A stretch of 14,937 nt of DNA from an uncultured Actinomycetes bacterium (GCA_903893955.1 CAITOG010000256.1:1-14937), one strand, 5' to 3'. Positions 1-7,165 are shown, numbered from the stretch's first letter. Notes: a model not told the origin generated them from the letters alone. A program made the numbers and translations.

Positions 1-481
1 ACAGCAATCGGGCTGCTCTGGCATCCCAGTCGTAGACGACGCAGGTCTTGGCCACCCGGTCGTGCCACGCTCGATGGTCGGTCCGGTAGATGATGCCGGT
101 CAGAGCGAAAATGGCGAAGATCAGCGAGATGGGAAGGAACAGGGTCCTGATCGCCGCCTGCCGAGGTCGAATCGGTGCTCCCTCGACCGTGACCACCCGG
201 AGCCCGAAGATTGCCATGCCGAGCGTCTTGCCCGAGAGTGACCACTGGTAGGCGAAGTAGATGAAGAACCAAGCAACGAGAACCACGTCGGCTATCCAGT
301 GGAGGTCGTTGTAGACCGAGAACTTGATCTGGAAGAGGTAGGAGATTGCTGCCGAGGTGACGCCCAGGACAATGAGGATCACCGCCCACCCGATGCCAAC
401 GTCAGCGGCGAATGCCGCCGCTCGGCTGACCGCGCCGGCGTAGTTGCCCTGCCTGCTCAACGTCGGACGGGGTGGGCTCAC
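1..481 (-). CDS. RDD-family membrane protein, C-terminus cut by the window edge
   Basis: About 160 residues are visible; the gene continues past the left edge. The start is the GTG at 481-479, which overlaps the TGA of the upstream repeat-protein gene in a 4-base GTGA, so the two are probably translationally coupled. RDD hallmarks are present: the first helix begins with an R-x6-D pattern (R20 to D27), two hydrophobic helices lie at about 28-50 and 62-80, then SGKTLGM (83-89), a third helix at about 113-131, and the conserved DHRAWHDR stretch (135-142). RDD proteins are multi-helix membrane proteins of mostly unknown function, some linked to transport. In related actinobacterial proteins, as I recall, a repeat region like the neighbouring gene's precedes the RDD domain in one polypeptide. 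Family call is firm; function unknown. Confidence 0.9.
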   Translation of the reverse strand, partial: MSPPRPTLSRQGNYAGAVSRAAAFAADVGIGWAVILIVLGVTSAAISYLFQIKFSVYNDLHWIADVVLVAWFFIYFAYQWSLSGKTLGMAIFGLRVVTVEGAPIRPRQAAIRTLFLPISLIFAIFALTGIIYRTDHRAWHDRVAKTCVVYDWDARAARLL

Positions 482-1113
482 GAAGCCTCCTCGACGTCGT
501 GCGAGGTGATCTCGCCACTCCCGCCTGTGAGCGCTCCCGCGCGCGGGAGCAGCAGCGGTGGTCCCGCCGGGAGCTCGCCCTTTCGGCGCAACACCCGGTT
601 GGTCCAGCGGTTGATGAAGTCATCGAGGCCGACCCCCTGACTCCGGATCATGTCGAGTCCCTCGGTCAGGACGCTCGTGGTCGACCGGGCGATGATCGAA
701 CCGAGCTCTGTGCGCTCGACCAGGGCATCGACATCGACGCGATCGACCAGCTCAGCGACGTCGATTCGGTCCATGAGCTGGTCGACGTCGATCCGGGCGA
801 CGATCTCGTTCACATCGACGCGATCGATGATCTTCTGCACGTCGACGCGGTCGATGATCTTCTCAACGTCGACACGATCGATGATGGCGTCCACGTCGAC
901 GCGCTGGATGATCTTTTCGACGTCCACTCGGTCGATCAGCGAGTCTGCATCGATCCTGTCGACCACTTCAGACACATCGATACGCTCCATCAACTCGTCG
1001 ACGTTGACCTGCTCCAAGAGGGCGTTGATGTCCAAGGCAGCGATGACCCGCTTGACGACCTGTTCGGCGATGCCCTGGGCGAGCTTGTCGAAGCCGCGCG
1101 GTTGGGGGCTCAT
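478..1113 (-). CDS. Nonapeptide-repeat protein, cytoplasmic-looking, partner of the RDD gene
   Basis: A 211-residue protein with no signal peptide or membrane segment. Residues 27-143 are thirteen uninterrupted 9-residue units with pattern [IVL]-[DNE]-[VAIL]-x-x-[IVL]-[IVLM]-[DEA]-[RQ], for example VDVEKIIDR. A short leader (1-26) precedes them; a hydrophilic, Pro-rich tail (about 177-211) follows a linker containing GVGLDDFINRWTNRVLRR (160-177). The ATG at 1113 lies 34 bp after the surface-protein stop, and the 3' end overlaps the RDD start by 4 bases, suggesting one operon. There is no strong Shine-Dalgarno sequence. The strand is chosen from the overlap and spacing, because the repeat also stays open on the opposite strand. 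The alternating hydrophobic/charged spacing suggests a regular helical or solenoid fold, perhaps for protein-protein contacts at the membrane (inference). Function unknown. Confidence 0.82.
   Translation of the reverse strand: MSPQPRGFDKLAQGIAEQVVKRVIAALDINALLEQVNVDELMERIDVSEVVDRIDADSLIDRVDVEKIIQRVDVDAIIDRVDVEKIIDRVDVQKIIDRVDVNEIVARIDVDQLMDRIDVAELVDRVDVDALVERTELGSIIARSTTSVLTEGLDMIRSQGVGLDDFINRWTNRVLRRKGELPAGPPLLLPRAGALTGGSGEITSHDVEEAS
685..1035 (-). repeat. Thirteen tandem 27-bp coding repeats
   Basis: The stretch encodes thirteen in-frame 9-residue units without insertions or gaps (13 x 27 = 351 bp). Many units contain near-palindromic hexamers such as GTCGAC, ATCGAT or GTCGAT at the Val/Ile-Asp position, so the other strand also reads Val-Asp-rich 9-residue units. 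Units differ at synonymous and non-synonymous positions, most at the two ends, so the array looks old rather than recently expanded. Confidence 0.9.
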
Positions 1114-1147
1114 GGTCTGAGTCTCGATGCGAGGGTCGCAGTCACGC

Positions 1148-4099
1148 TCAGATCATGCCACCTCGACGTCGCCGCCTTGTTGTCCGGGCCAGCACCAGCA
1201 GCGTGACGCCGATGCCCAGGCACGCGATTCCCGGCCCGACGGGCAGGAGGGCACCCGTGAACGCCAGCTCGACCAGGCCGACCTCAAGCCCCGAGGGGGA
1301 GGTGGCGGCATCGAGCACCGCAGTGCAGTGGAGACCCGGGTCGATCACGTAGCCCGGCGGTGCGGCGAGTTCCTCGAGGCACCATGCATGACCGACGGGG
1401 ATCTGGAAGGAAAGTCGTCCGGCACCATCGGTGGTGCCGATGGCGAAGAGCTCGGATCCGGCCGGCACCGCCAACCCCGGAGGGACCTGCGGTGCCTGGT
1501 AGCCGACGGGATACGCCCCCTGGACGAAGAGCGCGTAGCTGGCGCCGGGGATGCCGATCCCTGGCGCACTCGCTGTGAACTTGAACGCCGACAGGACGAT
1601 CTCCTCGGGTTGTTCGACGATCGCAAGGTGGGTGACCGGATCCGGGGTGTCGGCATCGATGGGTGCAGTGCAGTGCAGGCCGGTGTCGAGGACGAACCCT
1701 GGCGGAGAGGTGAGTTCGGCGACACACCAGGCGTAGCCGACGGGGATCGTGAACGACAGGTGGCCGGTGCTGCTGGTGGTGCCACGGGCGTACCACGTCA
1801 GGCCAGGATGGCTCGGGGCGTCAGACGGTGGTGTCGGGGTGCCCGGAGGAGCTGGATCCTTGACGTAGAGGTCGTAGGTCGCACCGGGCACGCCGGCGGA
1901 GGGCTCTACGGCGTTGGTCTTGGCGACGTGGAGGGTCCGCACCGTCGGGACATCGTGGCTCACGACGTCCGCGGTCGTGGGCGGGACGGTCGTGACGCCC
2001 TCGAGCACCTGCGTACAGACCGGTGCGGTGCTCAGCTCGTAACCAGGCGGTGCGCTGTGCTCGAGCACGCAATAAGCGAAGTCAGGGAGCTGGAGGGGAA
2101 ACTGGGCATCGCCACCTGGCGCAGAGGTTGCTCTGGCGACCCAGGTCCCTCCACTGAGCGCCGCAGCGTTCGCTGGGGGAGTCGGCTTGGTCGGACCCGT
2201 GCCGCCGTCCATCCGATAGAGATCGAAGGTGGCGCCGGCGAGGCCGATGGCGGGATCGGTGGCGTCGACCTTGCGAGCCTGGATCTCCACGTAGCGCCCC
2301 GGGTCTTCGATGACGATGGGCAGCGAGGGCCCATCGGCTGTCGCGGTGAAGCACCCGTGGCCGCCACCTTGCAGCCCAGGAGGAGCGGCGGTCTCGTGCC
2401 AGCAGTACCTCTCACCCTCGACGAGCACCGCCGCCACCGTGCACGAGCCGCTGTGGTCGGTGGTGCAGCTCGTCACAACAGCGCCACCTCGAGTGACGAC
2501 CGTGACCGTGGCCCCCGCCAGGATGACGGTGTCGGGATCCACGTTGCCAACGGCCACCTTGTGGAACGACTGGGCGACCAGCGCAGGGTCATGGAGCACG
2601 ACCGAGCCGGTCTGACCCGGGCTGAGCTCCAGGAACACCGGGCTCGAGGGATCCGCCACGTGGCCCGGTGGTGGCGCCACCTCGACGACCTTGTAGCGCC
2701 CGGGCAGCAGATCGCTGTGCAAGGCACACAGCCCGTCTAACGACGTGGTGCACGTGCCGAGGTCGACGTCGTAGCCCCCTGAGTTCTGGCTGTCGTAGGA
2801 CACGCCCAGGACGGCGCCTGCGAGCGGCTCGCCGGTGGCGGCGTCGACCTTCTTGAGGCGAAGCGACGCGCGTTCGATGCGATCGCCCGCAGGTCCGGTG
2901 AAGCTTGCCGTGACGGTCTGGCCGCCCACCACCGTCACCACCTGATCGGGGGCTGGTTGATAGCCAGGGGGTGGGGTCACCTCGCGCACCGTGTAGGTGC
3001 CCGGCTCGAGCGGCCCTGTCGGGCCAGCTGCCCCGTCTTCGCCCACCACGAGTGACGCAACGACAGCGGAACCTCTCAGGACATCGAAGACCGCACCGGC
3101 GACCGAGAAGTAGCTCGTGTCGTCACCTGACTTGAGCAGCGCGATCGCTCCGGGCGCTGGTGGGGGCGGCCCTGAGGAGGTGAAGCTGGCGGTGCCGATG
3201 ATGGTGGTGGGCGCCTCAGGGGCGACGATATCCTGCGCGCCGAGCACGTGTCGTGTGGGTCGGAAGAAGCTCAGGCCAAGTTGCCCGACATTGGCGATGG
3301 CGGTGACCGTCACGGTGACTGGCCCGTGACCCGTTGCGGTGATCCGCTGGATGAGTACGCCGGCGGCGTCGGTGGTGCCGACCGCCGAGGTCGCTCCAGC
3401 GGTGCCGTCGAACGTGGCGTTGGTCAGGCCGACGAGGACCGTGAGGCCGGCCACCCCTCGTCCTGTTCCTGGGAACGCAGCAGTGGTCTGGATCTGCGCG
3501 TTCGACGTGAAGGTGCTCCCGCCGCCGACGAGTCCGATGCGAAGGGTGGGAGGCCCCGACGCCCCGACTGCCGAGAGCGCCCAGCCGAGGAAGGTCGTGT
3601 AGGCCGTCTGAACGCCTGGGTCGAGCGACGAAGGACCTGGATGCCACACAGTGTCGTCGTAGAGCAGTTTGGCTGCGACGGCAGCCTGGTCAGCCGTGAA
3701 CTGCCCGCGAACGCCGCCGAACGTCCCCTCCACCAGACCTCGTGAGAACGCGTAGCCAAGGGGACCAAGCTGCGAGGTGTCAGCACCGGCCGGAGGTCCG
3801 CTCAGCACATAGTCGTAGCCTGGCGCGGGGTAGGAACCACCACCACCGGCCAGAAAGGCGCAGAGTCCCCAGCCAGTCGCTGTCGGGAATCCCGGGCCGT
3901 AGGTGCCGAAGAAGGTGTTGGCCCCATGGTACGTGCCGCAAAATCCCGCCAGTGGGTACGGCGGAGGTCCTGCGGTGCAGGGAGCTGGGCCATCTCGCAG
4001 CTGGGTGGCAGCGGCACTCGTTGCGGGCGCCCATGAGGCGGCCAGCAGCACCACGGCTCCAGCGATCGCGCGCCACCGAGCGGCCCCCACCACCCCCAT
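1148..4099 (-). CDS. Large cell-wall-anchored surface protein with six SpaA/CnaB-like domains and LAFTG sorting signal
   Basis: A 983-residue secreted protein. It opens with a signal peptide (about 1-31, hydrophobic core AIAGAVVLLA). Residues about 41-180 form a Cys-containing N-terminal domain (C41, C54, C80; FCGTYHGANTFFG) that may be thioester-like, though this is unproven. Residues about 185-305 resemble an invasin-type Ig (Big_1) domain. Six prealbumin-like domains follow, with first-strand lysines K323, K417, K514, K610, K727, K840 and glutamates in E-x(2-3)-PPG contexts (E373, E473, E569, E680, E795, E910). These are the residues that form Lys-Asn/Asp isopeptide bonds in CnaB/SpaA domains. 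The C-terminus has LAFTG (945-949), a membrane helix (about 951-970) and an Arg-rich tail, the layout of a class E sortase substrate. Likely an adhesin or surface stalk; no sortase lies in the window. The ATG fits the signal peptide; GTG codons two and three triplets later are alternatives. Confidence 0.9.
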   Translation of the reverse strand: MGVVGAARWRAIAGAVVLLAASWAPATSAAATQLRDGPAPCTAGPPPYPLAGFCGTYHGANTFFGTYGPGFPTATGWGLCAFLAGGGGSYPAPGYDYVLSGPPAGADTSQLGPLGYAFSRGLVEGTFGGVRGQFTADQAAVAAKLLYDDTVWHPGPSSLDPGVQTAYTTFLGWALSAVGASGPPTLRIGLVGGGSTFTSNAQIQTTAAFPGTGRGVAGLTVLVGLTNATFDGTAGATSAVGTTDAAGVLIQRITATGHGPVTVTVTAIANVGQLGLSFFRPTRHVLGAQDIVAPEAPTTIIGTASFTSSGPPPPAPGAIALLKSGDDTSYFSVAGAVFDVLRGSAVVASLVVGEDGAAGPTGPLEPGTYTVREVTPPPGYQPAPDQVVTVVGGQTVTASFTGPAGDRIERASLRLKKVDAATGEPLAGAVLGVSYDSQNSGGYDVDLGTCTTSLDGLCALHSDLLPGRYKVVEVAPPPGHVADPSSPVFLELSPGQTGSVVLHDPALVAQSFHKVAVGNVDPDTVILAGATVTVVTRGGAVVTSCTTDHSGSCTVAAVLVEGERYCWHETAAPPGLQGGGHGCFTATADGPSLPIVIEDPGRYVEIQARKVDATDPAIGLAGATFDLYRMDGGTGPTKPTPPANAAALSGGTWVARATSAPGGDAQFPLQLPDFAYCVLEHSAPPGYELSTAPVCTQVLEGVTTVPPTTADVVSHDVPTVRTLHVAKTNAVEPSAGVPGATYDLYVKDPAPPGTPTPPSDAPSHPGLTWYARGTTSSTGHLSFTIPVGYAWCVAELTSPPGFVLDTGLHCTAPIDADTPDPVTHLAIVEQPEEIVLSAFKFTASAPGIGIPGASYALFVQGAYPVGYQAPQVPPGLAVPAGSELFAIGTTDGAGRLSFQIPVGHAWCLEELAAPPGYVIDPGLHCTAVLDAATSPSGLEVGLVELAFTGALLPVGPGIACLGIGVTLLVLARTTRRRRRGGMI

Positions 4100-4108
4100 G
4101 AGATGGTG

Positions 4109-4114
4109 ACGATA
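4109..4114 (-). promoter_or_regulatory. TANNNT -10 element of the surface-protein gene
   Basis: On the minus strand TATCGT lies 9 nt before the ATG at 4099. This is close to leaderless spacing, and no Shine-Dalgarno sequence precedes the ATG. No convincing -35 box. Weaker than the other TANNNT sites in the window. Confidence 0.35.
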
Positions 4115-4166
4115 TCTGGTGTCGCTGCCGAAGGTGGTGATCCATGGTCATCCGCTGGGCCCCAGA

Positions 4167-4172
4167 TACCCT
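4167..4172 (+). promoter_or_regulatory. TANNNT -10 element, leaderless start of the PH-domain gene
   Basis: TACCCT ends 6 nt before the GTG at 4179, which would put transcription initiation at or very near the start codon. It supports that GTG over the earlier in-frame GTG at 4119, which would leave only 19 bp between divergent genes. Confidence 0.45.
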
Positions 4173-4178
4173 GCAGGA

Positions 4179-4865
4179 GTGGGCGTTCGTCGGCGAGATC
4201 TCATCGAAGGCGAAGAGGTGGTGGTGGAGATCCGATCATCGAGCCGATCGCTCGTGGCACCCATCCTCCTCCTCGTGGCGCTGGCGGCGCTCGTGGCGCT
4301 TGGTGTGTCGAGGCTCCACGGCTCGCAGCGAACGGTGGGTATCGATCTCGTGCTCGCAGCCGGAGCCTTGGCGGCGCTCTGGGCAGTGCTCCGATGGCTC
4401 AGATGGCGATCGAAGGTGATAGCGATCACCACCGAGCGGGTGCTCCTCGTCGAGGGGATCGCACGAAAGAGGACCGACCAGGTCACGCTCTCGAGAATCA
4501 CTGAGGTCCATGTGGAGCAGCGATTCTTGGACCGGCTGCTCGGGCGTGGCGCCGTGATCCTCGAGCTCGAACAATCGTCGCCGGTCGTCATCGACGGCGT
4601 GCGCCGACCAGACGCGCTCGCACGGCTCCTCCGTCGATCTGTGACGCCTCGACAGGACCGGTCGTCGCTGCTCGGCGGCTTGCCGGTCATCGTCGGTGAC
4701 GGAGATCCCACGCCGCCTCGAGGAACACCGGCGGTGAGCGCTCCCGGCGCAACATCAGCGTTGATTCGTCGGGACGAGATCGACCGGCTCGAAGCATCGG
4801 GCGCGCTCTCCTTTGAGGAGGCGGCCCGTCGCCGAGACGAGCTCGGTTGGCCAGGCCACGCTTGA
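4179..4865 (+). CDS. PH-domain (DUF304-type) membrane protein with C-terminal SHOCT-like segment
   Basis: A 228-residue protein from the GTG at 4179. The frame stays open to a GTG at 4119, but those 20 extra residues look unlike the family, and the chosen GTG has a TANNNT box 6 nt upstream. A charged N-terminus containing LIEGEEVVVEIR (8-19) leads into two membrane helices (about 25-45 and 53-74). A bacterial PH-like domain follows (about 76-150: AITTERVLLVEG, then a basic stretch and a VHVEQRFLDRLLGRG segment), as in YdbS/YdbT-type proteins. After a Pro/Gly-rich linker, residues 194-223 resemble a SHOCT oligomerisation motif (IDRLEASGALSFEEAARRRDELG pattern split across it). Probably an inner-membrane protein of unknown role. 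It is divergent from the surface-protein gene. Confidence 0.8.
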   Translation: MGVRRRDLIEGEEVVVEIRSSSRSLVAPILLLVALAALVALGVSRLHGSQRTVGIDLVLAAGALAALWAVLRWLRWRSKVIAITTERVLLVEGIARKRTDQVTLSRITEVHVEQRFLDRLLGRGAVILELEQSSPVVIDGVRRPDALARLLRRSVTPRQDRSSLLGGLPVIVGDGDPTPPRGTPAVSAPGATSALIRRDEIDRLEASGALSFEEAARRRDELGWPGHA

Positions 4866-4891
4866 GTGACCCGACCTCGGTTCGCTCGGGG

Positions 4892-4897
4892 TACCGT
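4892..4897 (+). promoter_or_regulatory. TANNNT -10 element, leaderless start of the zinc-ribbon gene
   Basis: TACCGT ends 7 nt before the GTG at 4905. It fixes that GTG as the start of the following gene and probably drives the cluster that extends to 9256. No good -35 box is visible. Confidence 0.5.
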
Positions 4898-4904
4898 TGC
4901 CAGC

Positions 4905-5156
4905 GTGACCCAGACCAGATACCGATGCACTGCGTGCGGCAACCTGACCCGATTCGACGTCGTGACGACATCGACCACACGCGCCTTCCACCACTTCACC
5001 GTCGGTGGTGAGCTCGAGGTCGAGGAGACTGAGGTCCTCGCTGAGACAGTCGATTCAGTGACGTGTCGCTGGTGTGGGCACGGCCGCAACGTCGAGGCAG
5101 TGGTCGACGGTGACGAGGTCGGCAGCGACGAGCCACCGGTCGAAGCTGGCCAGTGA
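4905..5156 (+). CDS. Small zinc-ribbon protein
   Basis: An 83-residue protein starting at the GTG at 4905; the frame is open further upstream to 4866, but the -10 element at 4892-4897 and the onset of the ribbon support this start. Two CxxC knuckles, C8-x2-C11 (YRCTACGN) and C54-x2-C57 (CRWCGHGRN), frame a beta-rich, acidic middle (FHHFTVGGELEVEETE), a typical rubredoxin-like zinc ribbon. An acidic tail follows. The gene ends in a 4-base GTGA overlap with the thioredoxin-fold gene, so the two are co-translated. The ribbon may bind nucleic acid or a protein partner, or just stabilise the fold; the sequence cannot tell which. Function unknown. Confidence 0.82.
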   Translation: MTQTRYRCTACGNLTRFDVVTTSTTRAFHHFTVGGELEVEETEVLAETVDSVTCRWCGHGRNVEAVVDGDEVGSDEPPVEAGQ

Positions 5157-5656
5157 CCGAGTCGGCTCGGCTGAGTCCTGAGGAGGCTGCGGCCGTCCTC
5201 GAGAGGTCGAGGCCGATCCCGACGCTTCGAGGCACATCGCCCGTTGAAGCCGTCGATCTTGAGGGTGAAGGTCTCGATGGCTTCCACGTGAACAGACCGC
5301 TCGGCACCGCTGCGCTCCTCTTGCTGTTCCTGTCAGCAGACTGCGTCGGCTGCGATGAGCTCTTCGACGCAGCGGCGACGCCACCCCTCCTCGGGATCGA
5401 TGATGGCGACGTCCTGATCGTCGTGCGCGAGGGCGATGGCATCGTCGAGCGTTCGCTCGGCGCCGAGGTTCTCATCAGTCCGAGCGCCTTCAGCGACTAC
5501 CGCGTGCAGGGCACGCCCTTCTTCTCCCTTGTTGTCCCAGGTCGGACGACAGTCGCGACAGAGGGGGTCGCCTGGGGTGCCAGCGGCGTCAAGGACGCAG
5601 TCGAACGGGCGCTCCACGGCGACTTTCGGGTCGATGTACCGCGCCTCGAGGGATGA
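5153..5656 (+). CDS. Thioredoxin-fold protein with CxxC motif
   Basis: A 167-residue protein whose GTG start overlaps the preceding stop (GTGA). It has a hydrophobic beta strand, LLLLFLSADC, leading to C64-x2-C67 (ADCVGCDEL), the position of a thioredoxin-type redox motif. Residues 119-123 (QGTPF) supply the threonine and cis-proline (P122) that face the active site in this fold, followed by a strand and a VAWGASGVKDAVERAL helix. There is no signal peptide, so a cytoplasmic disulfide reductase or redox sensor is more likely than an envelope oxidoreductase. Partner proteins may be the neighbouring Cys-motif proteins (inference). The exact family is not recognised. Confidence 0.75.
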   Translation: MTESARLSPEEAAAVLERSRPIPTLRGTSPVEAVDLEGEGLDGFHVNRPLGTAALLLLFLSADCVGCDELFDAAATPPLLGIDDGDVLIVVREGDGIVERSLGAEVLISPSAFSDYRVQGTPFFSLVVPGRTTVATEGVAWGASGVKDAVERALHGDFRVDVPRLEG

Positions 5657-5741
5657 CGCCTCCCTCGTCCGTGCCTGCCCTGTCACAGCCATGGCGCATG
5701 CTGACGCCAGTGATCGGGGTCCTGCCTCGACGAGTGGAGCC

Positions 5742-5746
5742 GGAGG
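5742..5746 (+). promoter_or_regulatory. Shine-Dalgarno site deciding the start of the Cys4 protein
   Basis: GGAGG lies 7 nt before the ATG at 5754. An in-frame ATG at 5691 has no comparable site, so the shorter reading is preferred. Confidence 0.6.
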
Positions 5747-5753
5747 TGGCGAG

Positions 5754-5969
5754 ATGGAGCAGCACATCACGATCGACTGCGATGGGTGTCGGGGTCGAGA
5801 GCTCGACGCGTGTGGCGACTGTGTCGTCAGCTTCATCGTTGAGCGGGAGCCAGACGACGCGCTCATCATCGACGCTGCCGAGGCCCGGGCGGTCCGACTG
5901 CTCGGCCGGGCAGGCCTCGTGCCGCCGCTCAGGTTCGAGGCGGAGGCAGTCGGAGGCGACGGCTGCTGA
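5754..5969 (+). CDS. Small four-cysteine protein, conserved-looking, function unknown
   Basis: A 71-residue protein with ATG at 5754 behind a good GGAGG. Four cysteines near the N-terminus form C9-x2-C12 and C20-x2-C23 (CDGCRGRELDACGDCVV), a compact metal-binding or redox pattern. The rest has an acidic segment, then a helix-like AAEARAVRLLGRAGLVPPLRF tract. Similar short actinobacterial proteins with a C-x2-C...C-x2-C head and an AGLVPPLR-like tail exist to my recollection, without known function. It sits 97 bp after the thioredoxin-fold gene and 12 bp before the glycosyltransferase. A longer form starting at 5691 is possible but lacks a ribosome site. Confidence 0.72.
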   Translation: MEQHITIDCDGCRGRELDACGDCVVSFIVEREPDDALIIDAAEARAVRLLGRAGLVPPLRFEAEAVGGDGC

Positions 5970-5981
5970 GGGTGCTCGAGG

Positions 5982-7148
5982 ATGAGCCACCGCCGCCACC
6001 TCCTCGTCACCAACGACTTTCCACCCAAGGTCGGCGGGATCCAGAGCTACCTGTGGGAGCTCTGGCGACGCCTCGATCCGAGCACGTTCTCGGTGCTCAC
6101 CGCGTCATCCGACCCACAAGCGGCGGACTTCGACACCGCCTTCACCGCCGCTGGCGGCTCGATACGACGTGTCCCGGGGAGGATCCTGTTTTTCCCAACA
6201 CCCCGAACCCGCCGGCTGGTCGCGCAGGAGGTGGCGCGGGTCGGCGCCGACCTGGTGCTCTTCGATCCTGTGGTGCCTCTCGGCATGCTGGCGTCTTCGG
6301 TGGGCCCTGCAGCGCAGGTGCTCCACGGTGCTGAGGTCGCCATCCCGGGTCGCCTGCCGATCGCACGAGCGGTCCTGCGCAGGACGCTCTCGTCGTCGGC
6401 CGGAGCGATCGCCGCCGGCCCCTATCCCGAGGCGGAGGCCCGACGGGTCGCTCGAGCCTCCATGCCGCCGGTGCTCCAAGTCCCACCAGGGGTCGACACG
6501 CAGCGATTCCGACCGCTCGATCCGGCGGGCCGCACAGCGGTGCGCGAGCGACTCGGCCTCAAGCCCGAGGTGCCGCTCATCGTCAGCGTCAGCCGGCTCG
6601 TCCCACGAAAGGGGATGGACACCCTGATCGAAGCAGCTGGCATCCTGGCTCGAAGTGGCACCCAGCTCCAGGTCGCCATCGGCGGATCCGGGCGAGATGC
6701 CGCACGTCTCGAAAAGCTCGTCAACGAGCACCGAGCGCCTGTCACGATGCTCGGTCGGGTCGCCGACGATGATCTACCAGGTCTGGTTGGAGCGGCTGAC
6801 GTGTTCGTGATGGCGTGTCGAAACCGTTGGGGCGGTCTCGAGCAGGAGGGGTTCGGGATCGTCTTCTTGGAGGCAGCCGCCTGCGCGACGCCGGCGATCG
6901 CCGGACGAAGCGGTGGTTCGGCCGACGCGGTGGTCGACGGCGTCACCGGCTCGGTCCTCGAGGACCCGAGGAGCGCCGCCGAGCTCGCCTCGACCTTGCA
7001 GAAGCTGCTCTTGGACCCAGAGCGCCGAGCAGCGATGGGCATCGCCGCGAGAGCGCGCGCGGTGGCATCCTTCGACTACGACGTCCTCGCTCGTAGGCTT
7101 GGCAGTGCGCTCTCGGCTGGATGGCCGGGCGCGCAGGTGCCAGAGTGA
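5982..7148 (+). CDS. GT4-family glycosyltransferase, PimB'-like mannosyltransferase candidate
   Basis: A 388-residue GT-B protein of normal family length. The N-terminal lobe has TNDFPPKVGGIQSYLWEL (10-27), the glycine-rich acceptor-side motif, and HGAE (115-118). The C-terminal lobe has VSRLVPRKGMDTLI (202-215), with R205 and K210 expected to bind the sugar-nucleotide diphosphate, and the E-x7-E motif E289 to E297 (EGFGIVFLE), which holds the donor sugar. In Actinobacteria, proteins with this N-terminus beside a TB16.3-type SRPBCC gene include PimB' (Rv2188c), which adds the second mannose to phosphatidylinositol monomannoside from GDP-mannose on the inner membrane face. The enzyme class is firm; donor and acceptor are inferred from context. 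The ATG at 5982 is 12 bp after the preceding stop. Confidence 0.88.
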   Translation: MSHRRHLLVTNDFPPKVGGIQSYLWELWRRLDPSTFSVLTASSDPQAADFDTAFTAAGGSIRRVPGRILFFPTPRTRRLVAQEVARVGADLVLFDPVVPLGMLASSVGPAAQVLHGAEVAIPGRLPIARAVLRRTLSSSAGAIAAGPYPEAEARRVARASMPPVLQVPPGVDTQRFRPLDPAGRTAVRERLGLKPEVPLIVSVSRLVPRKGMDTLIEAAGILARSGTQLQVAIGGSGRDAARLEKLVNEHRAPVTMLGRVADDDLPGLVGAADVFVMACRNRWGGLEQEGFGIVFLEAAACATPAIAGRSGGSADAVVDGVTGSVLEDPRSAAELASTLQKLLLDPERRAAMGIAARARAVASFDYDVLARRLGSALSAGWPGAQVPE

Positions 7149-7165
7149 GTGTGAGCCGTGTGACA

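Noticed and set aside
685..1035. CRISPR-like array
   Set aside because: The 27-bp units abut without spacers and stay in frame as a protein repeat.
472..1206. Plus-strand open frame over the nonapeptide repeats
   Set aside because: Open because the repeat's core codons are palindromic. It overlaps the end of the surface-protein gene and lacks the neat stop/start overlaps of the minus-strand gene.
1127..2740. Long plus-strand open frame (537 codons) opposite the surface-protein gene
   Set aside because: It is antisense to a protein with a signal peptide, repeated domains and a sorting signal. Its translation is Arg/Gly-rich with no recognisable domain, a normal shadow in high-GC DNA.
4148..5287. 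Minus-strand open frame (379 codons) across the PH-domain and zinc-ribbon genes
   Set aside because: Ser/Arg-rich translation without motifs, opposite two better-supported genes.
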